A DNA stretch of 64,000 nt from Nitrosomonas sp. (lineage in GTDB: Bacteria > Pseudomonadota > Gammaproteobacteria > Burkholderiales > Nitrosomonadaceae), in NCBI GenBank assembly GCA_020890945.1, contig JAJHPK010000016.1, positions 1 to 64,000 of the forward strand, in the 5' to 3' direction. Of the stretch, positions 8,347-16,997 are shown in pieces. A program made the translations under genes and the position numbers. The stretch's first letter is position 1. Each line of letters begins with the position of its first letter. A model generated the notes under the pieces. It did not search any database and had not been told where the DNA came from. It saw nothing but the letters and a program-made list of their open reading frames with translations.

Positions 8347-10368
8347 ATGATTGAAATTATTGCCGCTGTTTCACGCTGGTCACAATTGGCAGCCAATCTG
8401 ATTGTACTGGGAAGTTGTCTTTTTTTTGCGCTGATTGGAAAAGATCGCGCAATATTTAACGCCTCCTGGTTGTTGCGCATGGAAAAAATTTTTCCCTGGC
8501 TAGCATTGATTATCTTAATAGGCTTGGTCGGTATTCTAGCAACAGCCACTAGCGCAGCAACAGGATTACTTGCTAATTTGTGGAATCTTCAAGCGTGGCT
8601 CGACATTCTAATCAATACCCAAATTGGTCACATTTGGCTAGCCCGAGCGATCTCAGCGACATTATTACTGATAACGTTACTGATTTTATTGCGACAGAAT
8701 CGTCGGCGCTGGCATTTCGTCGTGATAGCAATGGTTGCATCTTTGCCTATTATCGCAGGGACATTGATGAGTCATTCCAGTGCGGATGAAATGTCATTTG
8801 TTGCCATTGCACCTTATGCGGCCCATATCTTATTAGCTGGCGCTTGGTTTGGCGCTTTACCGGCAGTTTTACTGATATTATTCAGTGATAAAAAGCGTTT
8901 TGAAAATGAAGCGCGCCTGCAAAAATCCGATTATCTGTTCACGTTTTCATCGATCGCGCTTCCTGCGATGCTTCTGTTGATCATAACCGGAGTTGTCGTA
9001 ACGGACCGGCTTGTTGATAACCAATTTCATACTTTAGTAGCCAGTCCGTATGGCTGGTTATTGAGTATCAAATTAGGCATTCTGGCTATTATTCTATTCA
9101 TCGCGTATCAGGTACGAAATAATTGGTTGCCGGGATTATCGAAGAAAACGACAGAGTTTGCCCAACGTCAAGACATCTTTGCATTACGGAAGTGGGTTCG
9201 CATTGAATTTGTTTTTGCTGTGTTTCTAGTACTCTTTGCCACTATTTTAGCGAATACACTTCCGGCTAAACACAGTATGGTGCAGGAATGGCCTTACTCT
9301 TTCCGGCTATCGTTTTATGCGACCGAAGATCTGACTGAGCAAGAGCTTATTCGACTTGGCATTGCTTTGTTTATCGTTGCGTTAGCTTCTGTCTGGTTTG
9401 GTCTTAGCAATCGTTGGGGGGCATTAAAACTAATTGTTATTCCAAGTGTGCTCGCCATAAGTGCTTCAGCCATTGCATTGCCGTATATGGCACTCAAGGC
9501 TTATCCCGAAACTTATTTAAAACCTTCGGTAGCTTTTGATGCGGTTTCGATCGCCAACGGTATGAAATTGTTTACAGAAAACTGTGTTGATTGTCACGGC
9601 CCGCAAGGTAAAGGAACCAGTAAAATTACCGATCCCGATATCAAAGATCCAACCGACTTACTGACGCAGCCTCATACTGCGAGTTATACGGTCGGAAATA
9701 CTTATCATTATTTAACGCATGGCATTTCTGGTACTAAAATGCCGGGATTTTCCGCCAAGTTATCCGAAGAAGACCGTTGGGATTTAGTTAATTTTCTTCA
9801 TGCGTTATCGCGTGGATTTGACGCGAGGCTGCTCGGTAGCATGATTGCTCCTGAAATGCCATCGATTGCATCGCCAGTATTTAATTATGCGGCCCATAAT
9901 GGATCTGGAGGTAGTTTGAAAGATTTCCGGTTACAAAAAAATGTGTTGCTGGTGTTATTTTCATGGCCGCAGTCGCAACAACGCATTCATCAACTCGCTG
10001 CGGCTTATCAGGAGCTTAGCAATTTAAATACGGAAATTCTGGCTATCCCTAATCGCAAATTATCAGAAGAAGAATTAATAACCATCTCAAAGATGGTTCC
10101 TTTTCCAGTGGTAACCGAAGGATGGTCTGAAATTAAAGATAGCTACTGGCTGTATCGTCGGATACGAACCGTGCCTGATCTATCCGGCAAAGGCATGTTT
10201 CCAAGTCATATTGAGTTTATGACGGATCGTTTTGGCTATCTACGCGCTCGTTGGGTAGCACAATTTGAAGGATTCGGATGGCAGAGCATTGACGCGTTAA
10301 CTTTACAATTAACGAAACTCAATCGAGAAGAAGAAATCATGCCGCCCCCCGGAGAACATGCTCATTAA
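8347..10368 (+). CDS. CopD-domain membrane protein fused to cytochrome c and a redoxin-like tail
   Basis: The 673-aa product combines three modules. Residues 1-400 are about a dozen hydrophobic segments containing a CopD-type copper-resistance domain (around HSSADEMSFVAIAPYAAH and the following helices). Next is a class I cytochrome c domain with haem motif CVDCH at 413-417 and a probable distal Met ligand at 465 in MPGF. Last is a C-terminal 160 residues (from GGSLKDFRLQKNVLLVLFSW) that look like a thioredoxin/SCO-type fold but lack the active CxxC. The haem domain would sit in the periplasm. A role in copper handling or copper-linked electron transfer is inferred. ATG 8347 is preferred; a TTG at 8332 in frame is also possible, and neither has a clear ribosome-binding site. 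Confidence 0.82.
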   Translation: MIEIIAAVSRWSQLAANLIVLGSCLFFALIGKDRAIFNASWLLRMEKIFPWLALIILIGLVGILATATSAATGLLANLWNLQAWLDILINTQIGHIWLARAISATLLLITLLILLRQNRRRWHFVVIAMVASLPIIAGTLMSHSSADEMSFVAIAPYAAHILLAGAWFGALPAVLLILFSDKKRFENEARLQKSDYLFTFSSIALPAMLLLIITGVVVTDRLVDNQFHTLVASPYGWLLSIKLGILAIILFIAYQVRNNWLPGLSKKTTEFAQRQDIFALRKWVRIEFVFAVFLVLFATILANTLPAKHSMVQEWPYSFRLSFYATEDLTEQELIRLGIALFIVALASVWFGLSNRWGALKLIVIPSVLAISASAIALPYMALKAYPETYLKPSVAFDAVSIANGMKLFTENCVDCHGPQGKGTSKITDPDIKDPTDLLTQPHTASYTVGNTYHYLTHGISGTKMPGFSAKLSEEDRWDLVNFLHALSRGFDARLLGSMIAPEMPSIASPVFNYAAHNGSGGSLKDFRLQKNVLLVLFSWPQSQQRIHQLAAAYQELSNLNTEILAIPNRKLSEEELITISKMVPFPVVTEGWSEIKDSYWLYRRIRTVPDLSGKGMFPSHIEFMTDRFGYLRARWVAQFEGFGWQSIDALTLQLTKLNREEEIMPPPGEHAH

Positions 10369-10403
10369 TTCACCCGCTAATCAACGAGCATATTTGTTTC
10401 GGT

Positions 10404-10697
10404 TTAAGAATGATGGTCCGTAATTTTTTTGTTCGTGAACAAGTAATCTTTCAATTCCTTGTCGAATATTGAATCTTGCCGGCGAATCCATTCCAAAACC
10501 ATCGCCGCATGTTCTTTTTCTTCGTCGCGATTATGTATAAGAATAGCCTTTAACTCCGAATCTTTACACGCATCGACGCGTTGATTGTACCAATCCACCG
10601 CTTCAAGTTCTTCCATCAATGAAACAATGGCACGGTGCATATCGCGAGTTTTTTCAGATAATTCATTAATCGGTTCGTGATAGCCTTCATTAGACAT
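10404..10697 (-). CDS. Encapsulated-ferritin (EncFtn) homologue
   Basis: The 97-aa protein matches the EncFtn family, ferroxidases that work inside encapsulin nanocompartments and form annular decamers. The family ligands are visible: Glu30 (in MEELEAVDWY), Trp36, Glu60 and His63 (in RDEEKEHAAM). The helical hairpin and the LKDYLF end of the core are complete. The protein stops at TNKKITDHHS, so the C-terminal extension that normally docks these proteins to the encapsulin shell is absent, and no encapsulin gene lies nearby. AGGAGACA precedes the start at a good distance. It converges with the CopD-cytochrome gene. A metal-storage or detoxification role is inferred. Confidence 0.85.
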   Translation of the reverse strand: MSNEGYHEPINELSEKTRDMHRAIVSLMEELEAVDWYNQRVDACKDSELKAILIHNRDEEKEHAAMVLEWIRRQDSIFDKELKDYLFTNKKITDHHS

Positions 10698-10779
10698 AGC
10701 AAGTGTCTCCTATTTTATCAACATCAAAGATCCATTATAGCCAAACTTCCTGAGAAATAAGAATTTTGAAAAATTTAAA

Positions 10780-10822
10780 GGCTGTAGTAGATTCGCTTAT
10801 CATTTAAGCCAATCTACTACAA
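10780..10822. repeat. 43-bp MITE-like pair of IS1595-type ends
   Basis: GGCTGTAGTAGATTCGCTT (10780-10798) faces AAGCCAATCTACTACA (10806-10821): inverted repeats with 15 of 16 matching positions, separated by 7 bases. The same ends bound the IS1595-type transposase relic at 14045-14368, so this is an end-to-end remnant or minimal non-autonomous element. It lies about 33 bases before the acyltransferase start and may overlap its promoter. Confidence 0.7.
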
Positions 10823-10854
10823 TTCCTTACTTTTCATTCGCAAAGAACTGACAA

Positions 10855-11964
10855 ATGCAAGCGGATCATCGCGCAAGAATGCCTTTTATCGATGCTTTAA
10901 AAGTTATTTGCTGTTTATTGATCGTCGCGCATCACTTGGCTATTTATGGCCCTATGTCGGATTTTGCTTATCCGTTGATGTCAGGATTGCTCGATTGGTT
11001 GCGTGAAGACGGGAGAATCGCGGTACAAATGTTTTTTGTCATTACGGGTTTTTTGGTTGCAAAAAAACTTGCACCGCAGGGTTTAGCGCTTAACGAAAAT
11101 CCAATCGAGCTTATCCAGCGACGTTATGTGCGATTAATAACACCTTATCTGGCGGCATTAACGCTCGCGATTGCCGCGGCTGCGCTGGCCAGAATCTGGA
11201 TGCAACATGAATCGGTACCCGGTGCGCCTAATTTACTGCAACTGCTCGCGCATATCTTTTTGCTGCATGATCTACTGAACCAGGAGGCTTTGTCGGCGGG
11301 CGTCTGGTATGTCGCCATTGATTTTCAATTATTTTCGCTGACAATTTTAGTATTGTGGACTGCCCATCGAATCCAGAATCGATATGCAGGACTGAAAATG
11401 TTGAACATCATTTTAATTTGTAGTTTAACCATCGCTTCATTGTTCTTTTTTAACCGGGATCGTTACTGGGATGAAACGGCTTTATATTTTTTCGGCGCTT
11501 ATGGCCTCGGCATTCTGGCTTATTGGACATCGATCAGCGCACGTCAAGTGCTATGGTTCACCGTACTGATGGCACTGATTTTTGTCGCGTTGATGATAGA
11601 TTTCCGTTCACGCATTGCTGTCGCAGGCGGTGTTGCCTTGCTATTGCGATTGGCGCATTATTTTAATGCGTTACAGAGTAGGCACATTCCCGTTTATCTG
11701 ACTTATCTTGGACGCGCTTCTTATTCCATCTTTTTAATTCATTTTCCGGTACTGTTGATCATCAATACTGTGTTTTTCAGATTCTTGCCGCATCAGCCTG
11801 AAATTCAATTATGCGGTTTGCTATTGGCGATGTGTGCCAGTATTGGCAGTGGTATTTTACTCTTTAACTGGCTTGAAGCCAGCCCCGTAACCAAGCGAGT
11901 ACATATCTGGCTGCCTGTAGGGTTCATGACCTGTGGTTTATTGATCATGCTCGGAAGTAGTTAA
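10855..11964 (+). CDS. Acyltransferase family 3 membrane protein
   Basis: The 369-aa integral membrane protein belongs to the acyltransferase 3 family (OatA/ExoZ-like), which transfers acetyl or other acyl groups onto surface sugars or lipids. It begins with the family's first helix and its FIDALKVICCLLIVAHH motif, where the His is the conserved catalytic candidate. An RIAVQMFFVITGFLVAKK segment follows, and about ten hydrophobic helices run to the C-terminus. There is no fused SGNH domain. No glycan gene is adjacent, so the acceptor is unknown. The ATG at 10855 matches the family start. An IS1595-like palindrome lies just upstream. Confidence 0.87.
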   Translation: MQADHRARMPFIDALKVICCLLIVAHHLAIYGPMSDFAYPLMSGLLDWLREDGRIAVQMFFVITGFLVAKKLAPQGLALNENPIELIQRRYVRLITPYLAALTLAIAAAALARIWMQHESVPGAPNLLQLLAHIFLLHDLLNQEALSAGVWYVAIDFQLFSLTILVLWTAHRIQNRYAGLKMLNIILICSLTIASLFFFNRDRYWDETALYFFGAYGLGILAYWTSISARQVLWFTVLMALIFVALMIDFRSRIAVAGGVALLLRLAHYFNALQSRHIPVYLTYLGRASYSIFLIHFPVLLIINTVFFRFLPHQPEIQLCGLLLAMCASIGSGILLFNWLEASPVTKRVHIWLPVGFMTCGLLIMLGSS

Positions 11965-12170
11965 AATTGCGGTTTTGTAGTCGTTACGCGTATTGTTCAT
12001 GATAGAAGCGCGGTCATATAGTAATCCTTCCATTTTCAACAGGAGCATGGAGTGCTACGGGAGCATCGTTCATCCCTACCAGGCAAATATGAGGCATCTT
12101 CGAGGGAGTAAAAAGATGCAGTCTATCAATGGCGAGCATTTTGGCCTATTTTCAACACCATCGGCTTGAT

Positions 12171-12195
12171 GTTGGGCTTTCTTCGGCAGCCCAAC
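12171..12195. terminator. Hairpin beside the DASS fragment
   Basis: GTTGGGCT (12171-12178) and AGCCCAAC (12188-12195) form a perfect 8-bp stem with a 9-base loop, just beyond the minus-strand stop of the transporter fragment. It is probably that gene's original terminator, carried along with it. Nothing recognisable lies between 11965 and 12170. Confidence 0.45.
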
Positions 12196-12210
12196 CTATA
12201 CCGCGTTTGA

Positions 12211-12390
12211 TCAACCGACCAGCCAATAACATACCACCGTAATCACCGCAGTCCCAATAAAGTTAAGTACCAGACCTTCCCGCGCCATGCTGGTCATCGG
12301 TACCAGACCGGTGCCGAACACGATGGCATTCGGTGGCGTACCCACCGGCATCATAAAACCGTAGCTGGCGGCCATCGCGGCCGGTGAAAT
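12211..12390 (-). pseudogene. C-terminal fragment of a DASS/SLC13-type anion transporter
   Basis: Read on the minus strand from 12390 to a TGA at 12213-12211 the codons give ISPAAMAASYGFMMP, then VGTPPNAIVFGTG and a last membrane helix (LNFIGTAVITVVCYWLVG). The TPPNAIVF signature and the end helix are typical of the divalent anion:sodium symporter family (di- and tricarboxylate or sulfate carriers). Only the final 60 or so residues remain. The upstream sequence is replaced at about 12391 by an arsC fragment on the opposite strand. Non-functional. Confidence 0.75.
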
Positions 12391-12391
12391 C

Positions 12392-12631
12392 TGTCCCGCT
12401 TATCTGGGGCCTGCGCTACGCTCGCATTGGGGTGTCGATGACCCCGCCGAAGCCACTGGATCCGAGGAAGAGATCAATGCGGCATTTACACAGGCTTATC
12501 GAACTTTGCGTGAAGGTATCGAAACTTTTTTATCGCTGCCACTTGATGATTTGCAGCAAAATTCTTCTGCCTTCCGGACGAAACTGGATAGCATCGGCAT
12601 TATGAAATTTAAACAAACACACATAAAATGA
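12392..12631 (+). pseudogene. arsC: C-terminal fragment of arsenate reductase (LMW-phosphatase type ArsC)
   Basis: An open frame without a start reads CPAYLGPALRSHWGVDDPAE, then ATGSEEEINAAFTQAYRTLR and FLSLPLDDL, ending in TGA at 12629-12631. This matches the last half of thioredoxin-coupled ArsC, with the cysteine-proline segment and the conserved HWGVDDPA. The N-terminal CX5R active-site loop is missing, replaced by the transporter fragment. It sits 42 bases before arsB in the same direction, so the original order was arsC-arsB. Confidence 0.8.
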
Positions 12632-12673
12632 TCACCACGGACCAAGACACGATAGCAATGGACGTATATTGAT

Positions 12674-13960
12674 ATGCTAATTGCCCTACTCATTTTCATC
12701 TTAACCCTTACGCTGGTTATCTGGCAGCCGCGCGGCCTCGGTATTGGTTGGAGTGCTCTGCTTGGTGCTACCGTTGCATTGCTTTTTGGCGTGGTGCAGC
12801 TCAGTGACATTCTGGTGGTGTGGCATATTGTCTGGAACGCGACAGCAGCTTTCATTGCCATCATTATTATCAGCCTGATACTTGACGAAGCGGGGTTCTT
12901 TGAGTGGGCAGCGTTGCATGTGACGCGCTGGGGGCGTGGCAATGGGCATTTATTATTTGCCTATATTGTTTTACTGGGTGCAGCGGTTTCCGCACTGTTT
13001 GCTAACGATGGTGCAGCCTTGATTCTAACGCCAATTGTCATGGCGATGTTAATTGCACTTGGGTTTAGTCCAGCGGCTACACTCGCTTTCGTCATGGCGG
13101 CGGGTTTTATTGCTGATACGGCCAGCTTGCCGTTAGTGGTATCGAATTTGGTTAACATCGTCTCGGCTGATTATTTCAGGATCGGGTTTGCCGAATATGC
13201 TAGGGTGATGATTCCGGTCAACATCGTTTCGGTAGTAGGAAGTTTGGGCGTGCTTTTCCTTTACTTCCGCCGCAGTGCTCCGGCTAGCTATGATGTCGGT
13301 CAACTCAAGGCGCCCAATGAAGCAATACGAGATTTGGCAACGTTTCGTGCTGGCTGGGTGGTGCTGGCATTGCTGCTGATTAGCTTTTTTGGTCTCGAAT
13401 CTTTGGGGGTGCCTATCAGTCTTGTGGCCGCTGTCGGCTCGCTCATATTGTTCGCGGTGGCAGCGCATGGTCATGTGATTAATACGCGTAAGGTAGTACG
13501 CGAAGCGCCGTGGCAAATCGTTATTTTTTCACTGGGCATGTATTTGGTGGTGTATGGTTTGCGCAATGAGGGCTTGACCGGATATATTACCGGTCTGCTT
13601 GATGTTTTCGCCAGTTATGGCGTGTGGGGAGCCACGCTCGGCACCGGTTTTCTGGCTGCCTTCTTATCGTCCATCATGAACAATTTGCCGACGGTGTTGA
13701 TCGGCGCATTGTCGATCGACGCAACCAGCACTACCGGTGCAATCAAGGAAGCAATGATTTACGCCAACGTAATCGGTTGTGATCTGGGACCAAAAATCAC
13801 GCCGATTGGCAGTCTAGCAACTTTGTTGTGGTTGCATGTATTAGCGCGGAAGAATATGGTTATCACGTGGAGATATTATTTCCAGGTGGGAATTGTGTTG
13901 ACTATGCCAGTATTGCTTGTCACACTAGCTGCCCTCGCTATGTGGCTGAGCATTCAATGA
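12674..13960 (+). CDS. arsB: Arsenite efflux permease ArsB
   Basis: The 428-aa inner-membrane protein belongs to the ArsB branch of the ion-transporter superfamily and expels arsenite/antimonite using the proton gradient. It is full length with about 12 hydrophobic segments. ArsB-like stretches include the N-terminal [37 protein letters not shown] near residue 115, and [15 protein letters not shown] followed by [20 protein letters not shown] near 375-390. A truncated arsC precedes it. No arsR or arsA lies nearby, so regulation by arsenite is not visible here. The broken upstream gene and rearranged flank suggest a horizontally acquired ars operon that has decayed around an intact pump. Confidence 0.92.
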   Translation: MLIALLIFILTLTLVIWQPRGLGIGWSALLGATVALLFGVVQLSDILVVWHIVWNATAAFIAIIIISLILDEAGFFEWAALHVTRWGRGNGHLLFAYIVLLGAAVSALFANDGAALILTPIVMAMLIALGFSPAATLAFVMAAGFIADTASLPLVVSNLVNIVSADYFRIGFAEYARVMIPVNIVSVVGSLGVLFLYFRRSAPASYDVGQLKAPNEAIRDLATFRAGWVVLALLLISFFGLESLGVPISLVAAVGSLILFAVAAHGHVINTRKVVREAPWQIVIFSLGMYLVVYGLRNEGLTGYITGLLDVFASYGVWGATLGTGFLAAFLSSIMNNLPTVLIGALSIDATSTTGAIKEAMIYANVIGCDLGPKITPIGSLATLLWLHVLARKNMVITWRYYFQVGIVLTMPVLLVTLAALAMWLSIQ

Positions 13961-14044
13961 GATAACATTGCAAAAAATTCAGCGTAATCGCGAAAGCCTG
14001 AAAGAGAATTAAATTGTATCGTAACTTTGTTAGAGTAACTTTGT

Positions 14045-14368
14045 GGCTGTAGTAGATCAGGTTAAATTTGAGTCCAAGATTTCAAAATTTTTAACTGTTG
14101 TTCAGGTGTTCCATAATTGAATCTGAATCACATTCCCTGAGAAACAATGGAAATGATCGTTTAGGAATGCCATTGTATTTTCTTCAGACGCGTTTAGCCT
14201 GGTTCCAGAAGTTTTCAATGCCGTTGATGTGATTCTTGCCTTGTGCAAATAGTGTGGAACGGTTGATCCGCTCATGGTAAAAATGATTCACGTCGAGCGC
14301 ATTGTAACTGCGTTAACAATCTATATAAACTAGAGGCCTCTTACACTTTAAAGCTAATTTACTACAGC
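14045..14368 (-). mobile_element. IS1595-family relic with transposase C-terminus
   Basis: The 324-bp relic has inverted ends GGCTGTAGTAGATCAGGTT (14045-14063) and AAGCTAATTTACTACAGC (14351-14368). The minus strand between them encodes SYNALDVNHFYHERINRST and NHINGIENFWNQAKR, then a stop, then RKYNGIPKRSFPLFLRECD: the C-terminal catalytic part of IS1595-type transposases. The N-terminal half is deleted and a stop codon interrupts the rest. Just outside the left end GTAACTTTGT occurs twice (14021-14030 and 14035-14044). Beyond this relic, 13961-14460 contains no supported gene. Confidence 0.75.
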
Positions 14369-14460
14369 ATTAAAAACTCTAACTTGTTTGATTTAAAATA
14401 GAATTTATGTACCTAGATGATTGCGAAGATTACGGTCGCGCAAAGTTATTTTCCATTGGT

Positions 14461-15039
14461 TTAATACCAGGTTTTCCATCCTGCGAAACATAGCAGTGTC
14501 AAAAAAGCTGCGACGATATCATCGAACATGACGCCAAACCCCCCTTGCAGTTTTTGATCGAAATAACGAATAGGATTGGGTTTGGCTATATCGAATAGAC
14601 GAAACAAAATAAAAGCAGACAATTGCCATAACCATTCATTGGGAATAAAAAAAAGGATCAAAAGAAATGCGACCGTTTCATCCCAAACCATGCTGCCATG
14701 ATCTTGATCACCAAGAGCTTTGCCAGTTAACCCGCAAGCCCAGATTCCCGCAATAAACATAATGTCGATAGCCAACAAGAAATATGCTGGCGTCAGTAAC
14801 TCATCGAATAACCAAAACAACGGAAAAGCAGCTAAAGTACCTATCGTGCCGGGAGCGAACGGAAACAATCCCACTCCTCCTGAAAAAGCAATGAAGTACG
14901 CTGGATGGCTGAGTGCTAAAGCGAAGTTAGGCTTGAATGCAACAGCACTCTTCGAATCCAAGTGTTGCTCAGTATCAGGAGATAAAGTGGTCATATCCTT
15001 TGTTATCCAATGAAATTGATCTTCCTTGAGAGTCTTCAA
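14461..15039 (-). CDS. pgpA: Phosphatidylglycerophosphatase A
   Basis: PgpA removes phosphate from phosphatidylglycerol phosphate at the inner membrane, the last step of phosphatidylglycerol synthesis. Family landmarks are GLFPFAPGTIGTLAA near residue 57, WDETVAF near residue 118, RLFDIAKPNPI near 145 and GGFGVMFDDIVA near 166, with four hydrophobic segments. From the ATG at 15039 it has 192 aa and overlaps thiL by 65 bases. A second ATG at 14994 (DMTTLSPD) would give 177 aa, nearer the usual length, with a 20-base overlap. I keep the longer frame but the internal start is at least as likely. Last gene of the ribE operon. Confidence 0.92.
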   Translation of the reverse strand: MKTLKEDQFHWITKDMTTLSPDTEQHLDSKSAVAFKPNFALALSHPAYFIAFSGGVGLFPFAPGTIGTLAAFPLFWLFDELLTPAYFLLAIDIMFIAGIWACGLTGKALGDQDHGSMVWDETVAFLLILFFIPNEWLWQLSAFILFRLFDIAKPNPIRYFDQKLQGGFGVMFDDIVAAFLTLLCFAGWKTWY

Positions 15040-15946
15040 TGATTAGCTGGTTTCCCGTCAGAATTTTACCGATGCGTGTAAGGGATACATTTAATTCAAT
15101 TCCGAGCGACGCTATTGCATTGCGATTTTCTTCAGGCGCGGTGAAACACAACTCATAATCATCTCCTCCCGCCAATAAACATTGTCTAATCAATGGTTGA
15201 GAAAGATTTTCTTTTACAAAAGGCGAGCAGGGTACGTCGTCTATATTAATACAAGCGGCTTTCTCTGAGGCTTTCAAAATGTGGCTTAAATCTGCTGCTA
15301 ATCCGTCAGAAATATCAATTGCGCTATGGGCAAGATCAACTAGCCTCTGTCCTAGCTCAACACGGGCGGAAGGCATTAGTAGCGCAGTTAAACAACGAGT
15401 TTTTTCTTCGAGCGGCAAGATGATGTGCTGCCGCTCATGTCGCAATGCCAGTGCTGCATTTCCGAGCTGACCCGATATCCAAATATCATCGTCTGCTTGC
15501 GCGTTATTTCGGCGAAGTGCTTTACCTCGTTTTATCTCACCAATGATTTGCACGTTGATATTCAATGGACCTGAAGTAGTATCGCCACCGATTAACGCAA
15601 CTTGATAAGAATTCGCTAAATCGAAAAAGCCTTTACTGAAATTGGATAACCAAGGATTGTCATTGCCGGTTAAATTTTTTGGTAAAGTCAGTGCGAGCAA
15701 AGACCAACGCGGTTTCGCTCCCATGGCCGCCATATCCGAAAGGTTAACCGCTAACGATTTAAACCCTAGTTGATAAGGGTCCGTGTCTGGAAAGAAATGT
15801 TTGCCTGAAACCAGTGTATCGGTAGAAATTGCAAATTCAATGGTTTGCGAAGCCAGAATAATGGCGGCATCATCGCCGATTCCCACTATTTCGTTAGGTA
15901 CAGATTTTTTGAAAAATCGTTCGATAATATCGAATTCTGACGGCAC
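14975..15946 (-). CDS. thiL: Thiamine-monophosphate kinase
   Basis: ThiL phosphorylates thiamine monophosphate to thiamine diphosphate with ATP, the final step of vitamin B1 cofactor synthesis. The 323-aa protein has the family pattern: EFDIIERFF at the N-terminus, the Mg/ATP motif GIGDDAAII near residue 22, STDTLVSGKHF, the LAVNLSDMAAMGAKP segment near 70, GGDTTSGPL near 120, SDGLAADLSHI near 215 and AGGDDYELCF near 260. It starts 5 bases after the nusB stop and overlaps pgpA, as expected for an operon member. Confidence 0.95.
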   Translation of the reverse strand: MPSEFDIIERFFKKSVPNEIVGIGDDAAIILASQTIEFAISTDTLVSGKHFFPDTDPYQLGFKSLAVNLSDMAAMGAKPRWSLLALTLPKNLTGNDNPWLSNFSKGFFDLANSYQVALIGGDTTSGPLNINVQIIGEIKRGKALRRNNAQADDDIWISGQLGNAALALRHERQHIILPLEEKTRCLTALLMPSARVELGQRLVDLAHSAIDISDGLAADLSHILKASEKAACINIDDVPCSPFVKENLSQPLIRQCLLAGGDDYELCFTAPEENRNAIASLGIELNVSLTRIGKILTGNQLIIEDSQGRSISLDNKGYDHFIS

Positions 15947-15951
15947 TTGAA

Positions 15952-16458
15952 TTAAAGCGGTGATTGTTTTGTTTCAATATTTTTTGCGTTAATTTCTACA
16001 GCACGTTGTTTAATCGCCAATTTATCCAGAACGCCATTGACGTATTTATGTCCGTCAGTGCCACCATAGGTGCGAGCCAACTCAATGGCTTCATTAATAA
16101 TGGCTTTGTAAGGAATTTCTGGATGGTAGACCAATTCATAAGCACCGAGCAACAAAATAGCAAATTCCACTGGACTTAATTCATGCAAAGGACGATCCAA
16201 GCACGGTTGAATATGTTCATTCAACAGTTCAAAATTTTTAATCGCACCTTCCAGTGCTTGCGAAAAGTGTTTTTCATCGACATGCTTGAATTCGGGGGAT
16301 TCGCGTAATTGCCGCTCAATAAAACTAGCGCTTTCACCCGTAACTTTCCACTGATATAGGCCTTGCACTACGAATTCACGGGCTGCTCTACGATGGCTTT
16401 TCGGTTTCTGGACTTTATTGTGCTTATCAACGGACGAATCAGAAGACGTACTATTCAT
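15952..16458 (-). CDS. nusB: Transcription antitermination factor NusB
   Basis: NusB binds boxA RNA together with NusE (S10) and supports antitermination of rRNA operons. The 168-aa product has a basic tail before the all-helical domain: [16 protein letters not shown] marks the arginine-rich first helix, and [29 protein letters not shown]-like INEAIELA and [17 protein letters not shown] are the conserved helices. It overlaps ribH by 8 bases, so translation is probably coupled. The neighbours ribH-nusB-thiL-pgpA follow the order common in proteobacteria. Confidence 0.95.
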   Translation of the reverse strand: MNSTSSDSSVDKHNKVQKPKSHRRAAREFVVQGLYQWKVTGESASFIERQLRESPEFKHVDEKHFSQALEGAIKNFELLNEHIQPCLDRPLHELSPVEFAILLLGAYELVYHPEIPYKAIINEAIELARTYGGTDGHKYVNGVLDKLAIKQRAVEINAKNIETKQSPL

Positions 16459-16942
16459 AAGGTAATTCGTCTATTTTTATTTGCAGATTCGCCATTTCCA
16501 ATGCAACCCGAGCGACATCGGTGCCTTTTTCATGCATACGGGCAATGGCTTGGTCTTCGTTATCGGTGGTAAGAATTCCATTGGCGATAGGAATTTCAGT
16601 TTCTAACTGCGCTAACATCAAACCATGAGCGGATTCATTGGCAACCACTTCAAAATGATACGTATCGCCACGAATCACCGAACCAAGCGCGATGAAAGCA
16701 TCAAATTGATTCGTTAATGCGATACGTTTGAATGTCAAAGGGATTTCTAAAGCGCCAGGTACTGTCGCAAGCAAAATGTTGTGATCGAGAACACCATTTT
16801 TTCTTAATTCAATGATACAAGCGCTTAACAAGCCTTCACTGATATCTAAATTAAAGCGGCTCATGACGATGCCTATCTGCAAATCACTACCGTCGATAAC
16901 GGGTTCAATTTCTGGAATATCGTCGTAAAAAGTCATGGTCAT
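16451..16942 (-). CDS. ribH: 6,7-dimethyl-8-ribityllumazine synthase
   Basis: RibH condenses the pyrimidine intermediate with 3,4-dihydroxy-2-butanone 4-phosphate to make lumazine, the direct precursor of riboflavin. The 163-aa protein shows the family motifs [13 protein letters not shown] near residue 58, [20 protein letters not shown] near 84 (with the catalytic His in TYHFEVV) and [14 protein letters not shown] near 118. The N-terminus begins with [11 protein letters not shown]. The length suits an icosahedral or pentameric lumazine synthase. It lies between the ribB-type gene and nusB. Confidence 0.96.
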   Translation of the reverse strand: MTMTFYDDIPEIEPVIDGSDLQIGIVMSRFNLDISEGLLSACIIELRKNGVLDHNILLATVPGALEIPLTFKRIALTNQFDAFIALGSVIRGDTYHFEVVANESAHGLMLAQLETEIPIANGILTTDNEDQAIARMHEKGTDVARVALEMANLQIKIDELPYE

Positions 16943-16997
16943 TCCTCAATGTGCAAAAGGCTCGTATTTTTGTTTATTATAAACCTTTGAGTATCTA

